Shown: positions 9,989 through 17,692 of the stretch, piece after piece
How positions within the stretch are numbered: the first letter of the stretch is position 1
Layout of the letters: each line of letters starts with the position of its first letter
Source: Pseudoalteromonas umbrosa
GTDB lineage: Bacteria > Pseudomonadota > Gammaproteobacteria > Enterobacterales > Alteromonadaceae
Direction of reading: 5' to 3'
DNA: 64,000 nt
Assembly: GCF_030125375.1 (NCBI RefSeq)
Contig: NZ_JASJUU010000002.1
Span: 329,968-393,967, forward strand
Made by a program: the position numbers and the translations under genes
Notes under the pieces: generated by a model
The model's input: only the letters and a program-made list of their open reading frames with translations
Database searches by the model: none
Told to the model about the DNA's origin: nothing

Positions 9989-10264
9989 ATGAAACTACAT
10001 GATGATTTGCATAATTATTATGAAAAGGTCATGATCGAACAAATCTTAGAACGTAAATTAAACGATAAGTATGACGATAACGTCATGGCAGATTTTTGTT
10101 GTACCGTTCTCAATCAGTTACCAGCTCGATATATTCGCTATGATGTAGATATGGAGTTTTACCTGCCTCAATCTGAACGACAACAAATGGAAGAACGTGT
10201 TAAAATAGCCATAGATGTCGCCATTGAACAAGTATCCAAAAAGAGACAATTCTCGAATGAATAA
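9989..10264 (+). CDS. ComFB-domain (late competence) small protein
   Basis: The protein has 91 residues and matches the ComFB family over nearly its whole length: NYYEKVMIEQILERKL, then YDDNVMADFCCTVLNQLPARYIRYDVDM. ComFB proteins are small and all-alpha. Some have been reported as cyclic-dinucleotide binders linked to competence or motility, but that role is not shown here. The start follows CTGAGGAG. The last codons overlap the first codons of rsmS (8 bases, different frame), so the two are translationally coupled. Two adjacent Cys (FCC) lie in the core. Confidence 0.85.
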   Translation: MKLHDDLHNYYEKVMIEQILERKLNDKYDDNVMADFCCTVLNQLPARYIRYDVDMEFYLPQSERQQMEERVKIAIDVAIEQVSKKRQFSNE

Positions 10265-10421
10265 GCCCCCATCAGTTGACCAGGCCCCCCTACATATAAA
10301 ACTAGCAGTTGACCTCATTATGTTATTAGAGCAACACGAAGTGCCGCCACAACAGGTCCTCGATGCATTGGAAATCGTCAAACAAGATTACCAACAAAAG
10401 GCGGGTTTAGAGCTAGAGTAA
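10257..10421 (+). CDS. rsmS: RsmS (YbaM/DUF2496) small regulatory protein
   Basis: This 54-residue protein aligns well with E. coli YbaM and pectobacterial RsmS: IKLAVDLIMLLEQHEVPPQQVLDALEIVKQDYQQK. RsmS is a pleiotropic post-transcriptional regulator of the Rsm network in Pectobacterium, and its function here is inferred from family only. The start is ATG at 10257, inside the end of the ComFB gene. A longer in-frame version from 10215 would add residues unlike the family. Proximity to priC is conserved with enterobacteria. Confidence 0.88.
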   Translation: MNKPPSVDQAPLHIKLAVDLIMLLEQHEVPPQQVLDALEIVKQDYQQKAGLELE

Positions 10422-10521
10422 AAAATCAAAAACAAACAATTTATATACATTTCGTCATAAACTCCTTGTAGAATAAATGCTCAATTAACTAGTATCACTA
10501 TCGATAACAAGGAGTATTATG

Positions 10522-11304
10522 ATGGCCAAAAAAGTGATATATGGTGCTGTTATACTTAGCTGCACGTCCCTTAGTTCGCTCTCGCACGCCAACGACTTTT
10601 TAGCGCTCACGCCCGCATTACCACCTGCCTATATCATTAACAACACGGAGCCAGTATTTGACTTTGATACGGATGGCTGCCTACCTAGTGCAGGTATAAG
10701 CCGCACCGGACAACAAAATTCAGGACTAAAAACAACAGGCTCACTAGGCGGGCACTGTCGTGATAACCAATTTTTATTGACCTCTAATACTGTGCACAGA
10801 CATGCCTGTAAGGTGACAAATGATGGACAATTTTGTGCCCACTTTTATGCCCTATATTTTAAAAAAGATCAGGTTTTTCCATACTTAGGTGGTGGTCATC
10901 GTCACGACTGGGAATATGCAGCCATTTGGACAATTGACGGCATCGTTACCCATGGCAGCTACAGTGCACATGGGGACCTTTACACCAAACCTGCTAGTCA
11001 GCTGCCTTTTGATAATGGACATTTAAAAATTGTCTACCATAAAGATGGCCTGCTAACACATGCATTGAGGTTTGCTAAGCAAAATGAAATCGCTGAAAAC
11101 AACTACGGGTACTTTGTAACCCCGCCTATCATTAGTTGGTATTATATGACTGGAGATGGGATAAACAACCAAACACTGCGTGACAAGCTAAATACATATG
11201 ATTATGGTTCAGCTACATTACCTGTAAAAGATAGTCGATTTCTCATCAATATAAACCGCTTTAAGCCAAATAATTATCCCATTTTTTCAAGTCAGGATTT
11301 ATAA
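10522..11304 (+). CDS. secreted NLP / NPP1-family (necrosis-inducing-like) protein
   Basis: The 260-residue exported protein has a signal peptide cleaved near LSHA-ND (after residue 23). It carries the exact NLP heptapeptide GHRHDWE at residues 125-131, followed by EYAAIW. NLPs are cytolysins of plant-associated microbes that bind sphingolipids and a divalent metal through this motif. Four Cys in the mature part (DGC, GHC, HAC, FCAHF) could make two disulfides. Two ATGs stand in tandem; the second (10522) sits 7 bases after AAGGAG and is preferred over 10519. The gene stands alone with its own AT-rich upstream region. A marine bacterium's target is unknown (algae or other eukaryotes are possible). 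Confidence 0.85.
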   Translation: MAKKVIYGAVILSCTSLSSLSHANDFLALTPALPPAYIINNTEPVFDFDTDGCLPSAGISRTGQQNSGLKTTGSLGGHCRDNQFLLTSNTVHRHACKVTNDGQFCAHFYALYFKKDQVFPYLGGGHRHDWEYAAIWTIDGIVTHGSYSAHGDLYTKPASQLPFDNGHLKIVYHKDGLLTHALRFAKQNEIAENNYGYFVTPPIISWYYMTGDGINNQTLRDKLNTYDYGSATLPVKDSRFLININRFKPNNYPIFSSQDL

Positions 11305-11318
11305 CTAAAAGCTATTAT

Positions 11319-11340
11319 TGAGGGCTCTTAGTTGCCCTCA
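11319..11340 (+). terminator. stem-loop between convergent genes
   Basis: TGAGGGC (11319-11325) and GCCCTCA (11334-11340) form a 7-bp stem with an 8-base loop. It lies between the NLP gene and the convergent minus-strand gene. There is no strong U tract on either side, so termination is likely but not certain. Confidence 0.5.
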
Positions 11341-11351
11341 CTCTTCATGGG

Positions 11352-11810
11352 TTAAGCGCTATGCAGTAAACATTTGCTATGCATCATCAACTTATATTGC
11401 ACAAAAAACCTACTATCCGACTCGGATTCATAAGGGCAAACAAAATAAGCCACATCATCTCTAAAAGGCTTACTCTCAATATGTCTCCCATCTTCCCAAT
11501 ACAAAACAGCATGCTTTACCAACTCTTCAAGGTAAGTATGATCCCATTGATAATGCGCATAACCGTGATGATCAGATAAATAAGGTGAATAATCTTGTTC
11601 ACATGTCACACTGGCAACACCATTTTTATGATCAGCAAATGCTTTTGCGTCTTGCTCTGCAGTTTTAGGGTTGACGAAATATGCAATATCACGCCGTGGA
11701 GGGATAGCCTGTGGCAAACCAAACTTATCTCTAATTGCAGCGCACTCCACAACTAGCCAAGACACAAAATGGGCGCCAATTTGGTGATCCCACTTCAAAG
11801 CAACAAACAT
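11352..11810 (-). CDS. unknown protein with two internal repeats
   Basis: The function is not recognised. The 152 residues have no signal peptide or membrane segment. The start at 11810 is chosen because AAGGAG lies 8 bases upstream; the frame is open further to 11837. Two halves resemble each other. WDHQ opens the first (residue 7), which reaches RRDIAYFVNPKTAEQDAKAF. WDHT opens the second (residue 89), which reaches FRDDVAYFVCPYESESDSRFF. It therefore looks like a tandem duplication of a module of about 55-60 residues. It converges on the NLP gene. Confidence 0.65.
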   Translation of the reverse strand: MFVALKWDHQIGAHFVSWLVVECAAIRDKFGLPQAIPPRRDIAYFVNPKTAEQDAKAFADHKNGVASVTCEQDYSPYLSDHHGYAHYQWDHTYLEELVKHAVLYWEDGRHIESKPFRDDVAYFVCPYESESDSRFFVQYKLMMHSKCLLHSA

Positions 11811-12354
11811 GATTATACTCCTTACAACTGTTATCAAATGTCGAATGCGTTCCTGTTTATCCTTATCCAGCTACTTTAAGCTCAATATCACGCAAATGAT
11901 GTTTCGTATGGTGATACCCTTCAGCTTGTGAGTTAGTCCCTAAACTTAGAACGAAATATTAATGCACAGCACGCTATATATACAGATAAACTTTGACAGA
12001 AAGAGCATTGTTTAACCTATATCAAATTACTGTACTTTTATTGTTAAAAAGTATTTTATTAGCTGGATTTTTGATCCGTATACACATTTATTTTAGAACT
12101 ATGATTTTCATAAGCGCTATTTAATTGTGTAGATTTCACGCTAACGGCGAGTCAATAGCACACTTATTCAATTAACCACGTGAAAGGCATATATTTCAAA
12201 CGATGAAAAATTGTTACAGCGTATTGCAAAGATGCAATCAACCGCTTTAAAACCGCATTTTATCGCGCAGTGAGAGCTCTAATATTTTTTGAGGCTGGCA
12301 CTTTTCAGCTCAATCGTTACACTCCATCATGTACTGTTAAACTTGGATGTTGTA
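11811..12354. other. intergenic, 544 bases
   Basis: It lies between the divergent repeat protein and the RND pump. Apart from the possible coding vestige at 11863-11961 it is AT-rich. It must contain the promoters of both flanking genes, but I see no clear -35/-10 pair or operator. Confidence 0.5.
11863..11961 (-). pseudogene. possible vestige of a gene 3' end
   Basis: On the minus strand, a 32-codon stretch without stop reads ...LSLGTNSQAEGYHHTKHHLRDIELKVAG and ends in TAA at 11863-11865. The His-rich amphipathic composition looks like a real C-terminus. There is no usable start codon and a stop lies just upstream. I did not recognise the family. It may be chance. Confidence 0.25.
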
Positions 12355-15300
12355 ATGAATTTAACGCGCAGTTCTCTTAAAAACCCAGCCAGCGTCATCG
12401 TCATTTTGGCGCTCGTTTTGGTGTTTGGATTATTAAGTATATTCAAACTTCCCATACAACTCACACCAGATATTGAACAACCACAAATCACTATTTTTTC
12501 TGGATGGCGTCAAGCTGCTCCGGAGGAAATTGAGTCTGTGATCATAGAGCCTCTCGAAAACGCAGTCAAAAACACCCCAGGTGCACTTGAAGTCAATACT
12601 ACAATTAACCGCGGTAATGGCTCCATCTCTCTCACTTTCGCGATTGGTACGGATATGCAGCAAGCAATGCTAGACGTCTTAACCAATCTTAATCAAGCAC
12701 CTCCTTTGCCCCTTGACGCCATTGATCCTGTGGTGTCTGCAGGCGGTGGCTTTGGCGGAGGCGGTGGCGCAGCAGCAGCGACCTTACTTGTCACGCCATT
12801 AAATACAGGCGATGAAGGCCTTAGCCTTGATATGGCTCAATACCAAAAACAAATAGAAGAAATTATTGAGCCTAAATTATCTCAAATTCAAGGAGTTTCC
12901 CGCGTCGATCTCGCCAGTGAACGCTCAAGAGAGCTGCGTGTCACGTTTGACCCACATAAAGCGGCAGCACTGGGTATTAGTATAAATCAGATTAGGCAGA
13001 CTCTGCGTACCTCACAAGATACCTCAGCAGGTTTAGCTAACGTCGGGCGAAGACAATATACAGTGCGTTTTACCGGCCAATACGACTTGCAGGACATGTT
13101 GCAAATGCGCATTGGATATTCTGATGAACGGCCCATATATTTGGGCGACATCGCCACTGTCAAAGAAACTTTTTCTGACCGTTTGGGTATGAGTGGCCGA
13201 AATGGGCAACCGGCCTACTATATTCGTATAGCGCGGATAAATGATGCAAATACAGTGGCGTTGTTAGATGATATTAACCTAGCCATTAAAGAGCTCAATG
13301 CTGGTCCATTAGCCGCAGAAGGCCTAAGTATAGAGCTCAGTTATGATGCTTCAGTACATATTCGCAATGCACTGCTATTAGTCAAAAGTAACTTAGGTTT
13401 GGGTGTACTCCTATCCTGTATTATTTTATGGCTGTTTTTTCGTGGCGTTAAAACGACCCTCATCATTGCAGCAACTATCCCTGTATCTTTAATGATGGCG
13501 TTCTTAGCACTGAATGTTTTTGACCGCAGCATCAATGTTATTTCTTTGGCTGGTCTTGCATTTGCGGTTGGTTTAGTACTCGATGCAGCAATCATAGTAC
13601 AAGAAAACATCGCACGACTAAAGTCAACTGGCTTTGATAATCACAAGGCCGCACTCAAAGGGGCGACACAAGTCGCTGGAGCCTTATTTGCCTCAACCGC
13701 TACTAGCGTAGCTATCTTTTTACCTATATTATTTATGGCCGGTATTGAAGGGCAGCTATTTTCAGATTTAGCGCTTACCTTATCCATTGCGGTGATTGCA
13801 TCACTTATTAGCGCATTAACCATTATTCCAGTGGCTAACCGTTACTTGCCTGATAGCAAAGCTAAAAGAGACCCTTATCAAGCATATTGGAAAAAGTTAA
13901 CCAGACTAATCATGTTGCTAACTAATTCACGCGTTAAGCAAATAAGCTGGATCGCAGGCTTATTAGGCAGTTCCATGCTCATCACGGTCACCATGCTGCC
14001 AAAAACAGATTTCATGCCGCAAGCACCTACAGACGGCTTCTTCTTCTCTCTAACGACCCCGCCAGGTGGAAATGTCGCTTATATGGAAGAAGAGCTTTTA
14101 AAACGGGTAAAAGCTCGTTTGATGCCTCATTACACCGGGGAAAAGCAACCAGGTATTAAAGATTTTAATTTTTATTTGTTCGGCACTAACGCTGGCGGAT
14201 TCATTTACTCGGCAGACCCTCAAAGAGTAGAGGAATTAATGAAAGTTACTCGCGAAGAAATCCTCGTTGATTTGCCTGATACCCAAGTTTTTCTCTTTAG
14301 AGGCTCTATGATCCAAGTATCAAATGGTGGCGACGGACGTAATATTGATATTGAGATTACAGGCCCGAACATGGATGACCTCATTACTGGCGCACACGTT
14401 GCTTTGAATGCTGTCAAAGAGGCTATTCCAGATGCAACAGCCCAGCCACAGCCAAGATTGGATATGGCCGAACCCGAGCTAAGGTTGCATCCAAATGATC
14501 GTCGTATTACACAGGCAGGTCTCACACGTCAAGATGTCGCTCAAGCTGTACAAGCGTTTACCGGTGGCTTATTCGTTAATGAATATTTTAACGGTAATGA
14601 TCGTATGAACGTGATTCTACGAGCCAAAAATTGGGACTCGCCAGAAGCGCTCAAGGCATTACCAGTTATCACACCAGATTCAGGCATTCAAACCATTGGA
14701 GAGCTTGCACATGTTGAACGCACAGTCGGGCCAAGTCAATTACGTCGAGTCGATGGTCGCAGAACGGTGAGTATTGTCGTCACGCCTCCAGCGACAATGT
14801 CATTAGAACAAGCTCAACAAATTTTAACCGCACAAGTTATTCCTCAAGTCAAAGACTCACTGCCTGAGAATGCTGGTGTTATTCTTTCAGGCAACGCCCA
14901 GAAAATGAATTCGGCCATTCAGGAAATGGCCATCAACTTTGTGTTAGCCCTTTTCATTTTATTCTTATTAATGAGTGCGCTATTTAAATCAGCTAAAGAC
15001 AGTTTACTTGTACTCACGGTCATGCCATTGGCTGCTGCAGGTGGTGTGATAGCGCTATATGTACTGAATTTATTTACTTTTCAGTCTCTTGATTTACTTA
15101 CGATGATCGGTTTTATAATTTTGCTTGGTCTGGTTGTGAACAACGCTATCTTACTTGTCGATCAAACACGCGTCGCAGAAGCCTCAGGTATGTTGAGACA
15201 AGATGCAGTCAGACAAGCTGTATTGCTACGAGCAAGACCAGTCTATTTAAGTACATTAACAAGTCTCTTCGGCATGCTTCCTCTCACGCTTGTGCCTGGT

Positions 15301-15477
15301 GTCGGAGCGGAAATCTATCGCGGTTTGGCAACAGTGATTGTCGGAGGCATGGCAATCAGTGCACTATTTACCCTGATATTAATGCCTAGCTTATTGCAAC
15401 TTGGTAAAGGGAAGCAGCCAAAACCAAAGCAAGATAGTGAATCAAAACCCGCTTTAAATTTAGTGTCAAACCAATAA
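12355..15477 (+). CDS. RND (HAE1-type) efflux pump inner-membrane subunit
   Basis: This is a proton-driven multidrug-type exporter of 1040 residues, close to AcrB (1049). TM1 is VIVILALVLVFGLLSIF, followed by LPIQLTPDIEQPQITIFSGW and APEEIESVIIEPLENAV of the porter domain. A Gly-rich stretch GGGFGGGGGAAAA interrupts the first porter domain. In TM4 the AcrB Asp407-Asp408 pair reads GLVLDAAIIV, so the first Asp is kept and the second is Ala. In TM10 the AcrB Lys940 site reads GLVVNNAILLVD, with Asn. I start at 12355 (MNLTRSSLKNP); the frame is open to 12289. The adaptor gene follows 9 bases later. No outer-membrane factor is nearby. Confidence 0.92.
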   Translation: MNLTRSSLKNPASVIVILALVLVFGLLSIFKLPIQLTPDIEQPQITIFSGWRQAAPEEIESVIIEPLENAVKNTPGALEVNTTINRGNGSISLTFAIGTDMQQAMLDVLTNLNQAPPLPLDAIDPVVSAGGGFGGGGGAAAATLLVTPLNTGDEGLSLDMAQYQKQIEEIIEPKLSQIQGVSRVDLASERSRELRVTFDPHKAAALGISINQIRQTLRTSQDTSAGLANVGRRQYTVRFTGQYDLQDMLQMRIGYSDERPIYLGDIATVKETFSDRLGMSGRNGQPAYYIRIARINDANTVALLDDINLAIKELNAGPLAAEGLSIELSYDASVHIRNALLLVKSNLGLGVLLSCIILWLFFRGVKTTLIIAATIPVSLMMAFLALNVFDRSINVISLAGLAFAVGLVLDAAIIVQENIARLKSTGFDNHKAALKGATQVAGALFASTATSVAIFLPILFMAGIEGQLFSDLALTLSIAVIASLISALTIIPVANRYLPDSKAKRDPYQAYWKKLTRLIMLLTNSRVKQISWIAGLLGSSMLITVTMLPKTDFMPQAPTDGFFFSLTTPPGGNVAYMEEELLKRVKARLMPHYTGEKQPGIKDFNFYLFGTNAGGFIYSADPQRVEELMKVTREEILVDLPDTQVFLFRGSMIQVSNGGDGRNIDIEITGPNMDDLITGAHVALNAVKEAIPDATAQPQPRLDMAEPELRLHPNDRRITQAGLTRQDVAQAVQAFTGGLFVNEYFNGNDRMNVILRAKNWDSPEALKALPVITPDSGIQTIGELAHVERTVGPSQLRRVDGRRTVSIVVTPPATMSLEQAQQILTAQVIPQVKDSLPENAGVILSGNAQKMNSAIQEMAINFVLALFILFLLMSALFKSAKDSLLVLTVMPLAAAGGVIALYVLNLFTFQSLDLLTMIGFIILLGLVVNNAILLVDQTRVAEASGMLRQDAVRQAVLLRARPVYLSTLTSLFGMLPLTLVPGVGAEIYRGLATVIVGGMAISALFTLILMPSLLQLGKGKQPKPKQDSESKPALNLVSNQ

Positions 15478-15486
15478 GGACCGACA

Positions 15487-16575
15487 ATGCGTACAACATA
15501 CTTAACTGCCAAACTCTTCTCCTTTGCTTTGACATGTAGCGCACTCATGATGAATGCCACCAGCCATGCTGCGCTCCCAGTATCTGTTGAGTCAGTTACT
15601 CAAGCGCCATTATCTAGCTCGCTTGCGGTCAGTGCTACCTTATTTGGTAAGCAAGACGTGGTTATTACTTCGGGGCTTGCTGGACGATTGTTGTTTGTTG
15701 CAGAGCCTGGGCAACAAGTAAAACAGGGAGATGTCTTAGTTCGCATGGATACCTTACCTCTGGAACTTGAGCAAGCTCGTCAACAAGAAATGCTGGAGCG
15801 CGCAAAAGTAAATCTTAGGTTTCATAAGCAAGAACTCAACCGCTTACAGAAGCTTGCTAAAACAAACAGTGCTGCAGCGACACAGGTAGATCGTGTACAG
15901 AACCAACATGATTTGGCCCTCTCTGATATTGCTCTTGCTGAAATTGAACTTCGAGTTATTGCTGATAAACTATCTAGAGCAACAATTAAAGCCCCTTTTA
16001 CTGGCGTAGTCAGTGAGCGATTTAAACGTGCAGGTCGAGAAGTCAGCCGTGCAAGCGATTTACTTAACTTTGTAGATATTTACAACCTAGAAGCTCGGCT
16101 GTATGTTCCCGTTAAATACTTACATTATCTCAAGCCCGGTATTTCTCTCCCATTTCAAAGTGGCGATTTAAGTAATCCAATAAAAAATACAGCTACAATA
16201 AGCAGTGTTATCCCTGCAACCGACCCTCGTTCACAAACAGTCGAAGTCAGGGCTGACATAGAGACTGATCCTCAGCATACATACGCAGTTGGCCAGCTTG
16301 TCGATGTAACTGTACCACTAGAATCAAAGCAATCTGTGCTTTTGATTAATCGCGACGCTTTAATTATCCGCCAGCAAGGTATCCATATTGTTAAAATCTC
16401 TGATGAAAACACAGTTCAGCAAATCCCTGTGCGTGTCGGTAAAGGTGAAGGAAAGCTAGTCGAAATCAAAGCTATGGATATCGCCCGTCAGTTAAACATC
16501 GGCGACCGCATCGCGGTTCGAGGCGCTGAGCGCTTAACAGATGGACAAGAGGTAGACGTTCAAAACAACAACTAA
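15487..16575 (+). CDS. RND periplasmic adaptor (membrane fusion protein)
   Basis: The 362-residue exported protein has a signal peptide ending near SHAALP. The lipoyl/barrel-sandwich halves are visible as GLAGRLLFVAEPGQQVKQGDVLVRMD and ATIKAPFTGVVSERFKRAGREVSRAS. Between them is an alpha-helical hairpin rich in Glu, Arg and Leu (QARQQEMLERAKVNLRFHKQELNRLQKL). A beta-barrel and a membrane-proximal domain follow. It bridges the pump to a TolC-type channel encoded elsewhere. The pump-then-adaptor order is the reverse of acrAB. Confidence 0.92.
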   Translation: MRTTYLTAKLFSFALTCSALMMNATSHAALPVSVESVTQAPLSSSLAVSATLFGKQDVVITSGLAGRLLFVAEPGQQVKQGDVLVRMDTLPLELEQARQQEMLERAKVNLRFHKQELNRLQKLAKTNSAAATQVDRVQNQHDLALSDIALAEIELRVIADKLSRATIKAPFTGVVSERFKRAGREVSRASDLLNFVDIYNLEARLYVPVKYLHYLKPGISLPFQSGDLSNPIKNTATISSVIPATDPRSQTVEVRADIETDPQHTYAVGQLVDVTVPLESKQSVLLINRDALIIRQQGIHIVKISDENTVQQIPVRVGKGEGKLVEIKAMDIARQLNIGDRIAVRGAERLTDGQEVDVQNNN

Positions 16576-16593
16576 AATCCAAATTACTAGCCC

Positions 16594-16630
16594 AATGAGC
16601 CTGCTTATGGATGAGTAAGGTTCATTTTTA
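16594..16630 (+). terminator. rho-independent terminator of the RND operon
   Basis: AATGAGCCT (16594-16602) pairs with AGGTTCATT (16618-16626) with one G-U pair and a 15-base loop. A short T run follows. Confidence 0.6.
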
Positions 16631-16756
16631 TATTATTAAAAATCATATATTTAATATTTTTTAATAAATTAGATTAAGTAAATTTCAGTAAGTTTAATTC
16701 GCCCTTTCTTTATCTGTACAACAAGCTAGCTCCAAACAAAAAATGGAGTAAACTAG

Positions 16757-17692
16757 ATGCTAACGCAAAAAATCTTAATGAAAGCACAACTTAGCTTATT
16801 GGTTGCAGGTACAATTGGTATTTGCACAACAGCCCATAAAGCCAACGCAAACTCACCTCAAATCATGTTTGATGATTTTAGTTATCGTCAGTTTTCTGAT
16901 GCGCAAAAAAATGGCTGGCAAATTCGTGACGAAGTCGGCCACCCAGGGATTAAAAACGCAACTTGGTGGAAAGAAGGCGTGACTTTCCACCCTGACCCTA
17001 TCAATCACAACAATACAGTAATGCGCATTACCGCGAAAACTGATGGTACGGCAGAGAATACGCGCCACACACAAGTGTGCCACAATCGAAAATATAAAGA
17101 GGGAACCTATGCTGCACGAGTCTATTTTAATGACGCGCCGCAGTATGGACCAGACGGGGACGCCGTCATACAAACGTTTTATGCCATTAGCCCTTTAAAA
17201 GCACCGATGGATAAAAACTACAGTGAAATGGATTTTGAATACCTGCCCAACGGTGGCTGGGGAACCGAACGCTTGGCTCTATTTGCCACTTCTTGGGAAA
17301 CCTTTCAATTGACACCTTGGACTAAGGTCAACGCATATGACTATCATATCGAGTCACTACAAGGGTGGAACACACTGGTTTTGCAAGTCGCCAATAATAC
17401 GCTGAAATACTATGTAAATGGGCACTTATTTGCTGAGCATGGCCCAGAGGTTTATCCAGAAGTCCCTATGTCAATTAACTTTAACCAGTGGTTTGATCCT
17501 AATAAGTTGGTGCAATCTACGCAAATGCGCCAATACTATCAAGATGTCGACTGGGTCTATTTTATCAAGGATAAAGTCGTTAAACCGACAGCCGTTGTCA
17601 AAGCAGTAGAGCAACTAAGAAAGTTCAAAGTCACGCAGCGAGATACAGTGCCTGACTGGAGCCCAAAACAGCCTGATTACTGCAGCCTTTAA
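16757..17692 (+). CDS. secreted glycoside hydrolase family 16-like protein
   Basis: The 311-residue exported protein has a signal peptide ending near AHKANAN. The GH16 catalytic signature ExDxE is visible as SEMDFEYLPNGGWG. A typical jelly-roll region surrounds it, with WNTLVLQVANNTLKYYVNG and the late-strand motif DVDWVYFIKDK. The mature domain starts with MFDDFSYRQF and carries NGWQIRDEVGHPG. GH16 enzymes cut beta-1,3/1,4-glucans, agar, carrageenan or related polymers. The substrate here is not predictable, and the protein could be a divergent binder. GGAG lies 9 bases before the ATG. The stop overlaps the stop of the convergent regulator by 4 bases. Confidence 0.72.
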   Translation: MLTQKILMKAQLSLLVAGTIGICTTAHKANANSPQIMFDDFSYRQFSDAQKNGWQIRDEVGHPGIKNATWWKEGVTFHPDPINHNNTVMRITAKTDGTAENTRHTQVCHNRKYKEGTYAARVYFNDAPQYGPDGDAVIQTFYAISPLKAPMDKNYSEMDFEYLPNGGWGTERLALFATSWETFQLTPWTKVNAYDYHIESLQGWNTLVLQVANNTLKYYVNGHLFAEHGPEVYPEVPMSINFNQWFDPNKLVQSTQMRQYYQDVDWVYFIKDKVVKPTAVVKAVEQLRKFKVTQRDTVPDWSPKQPDYCSL

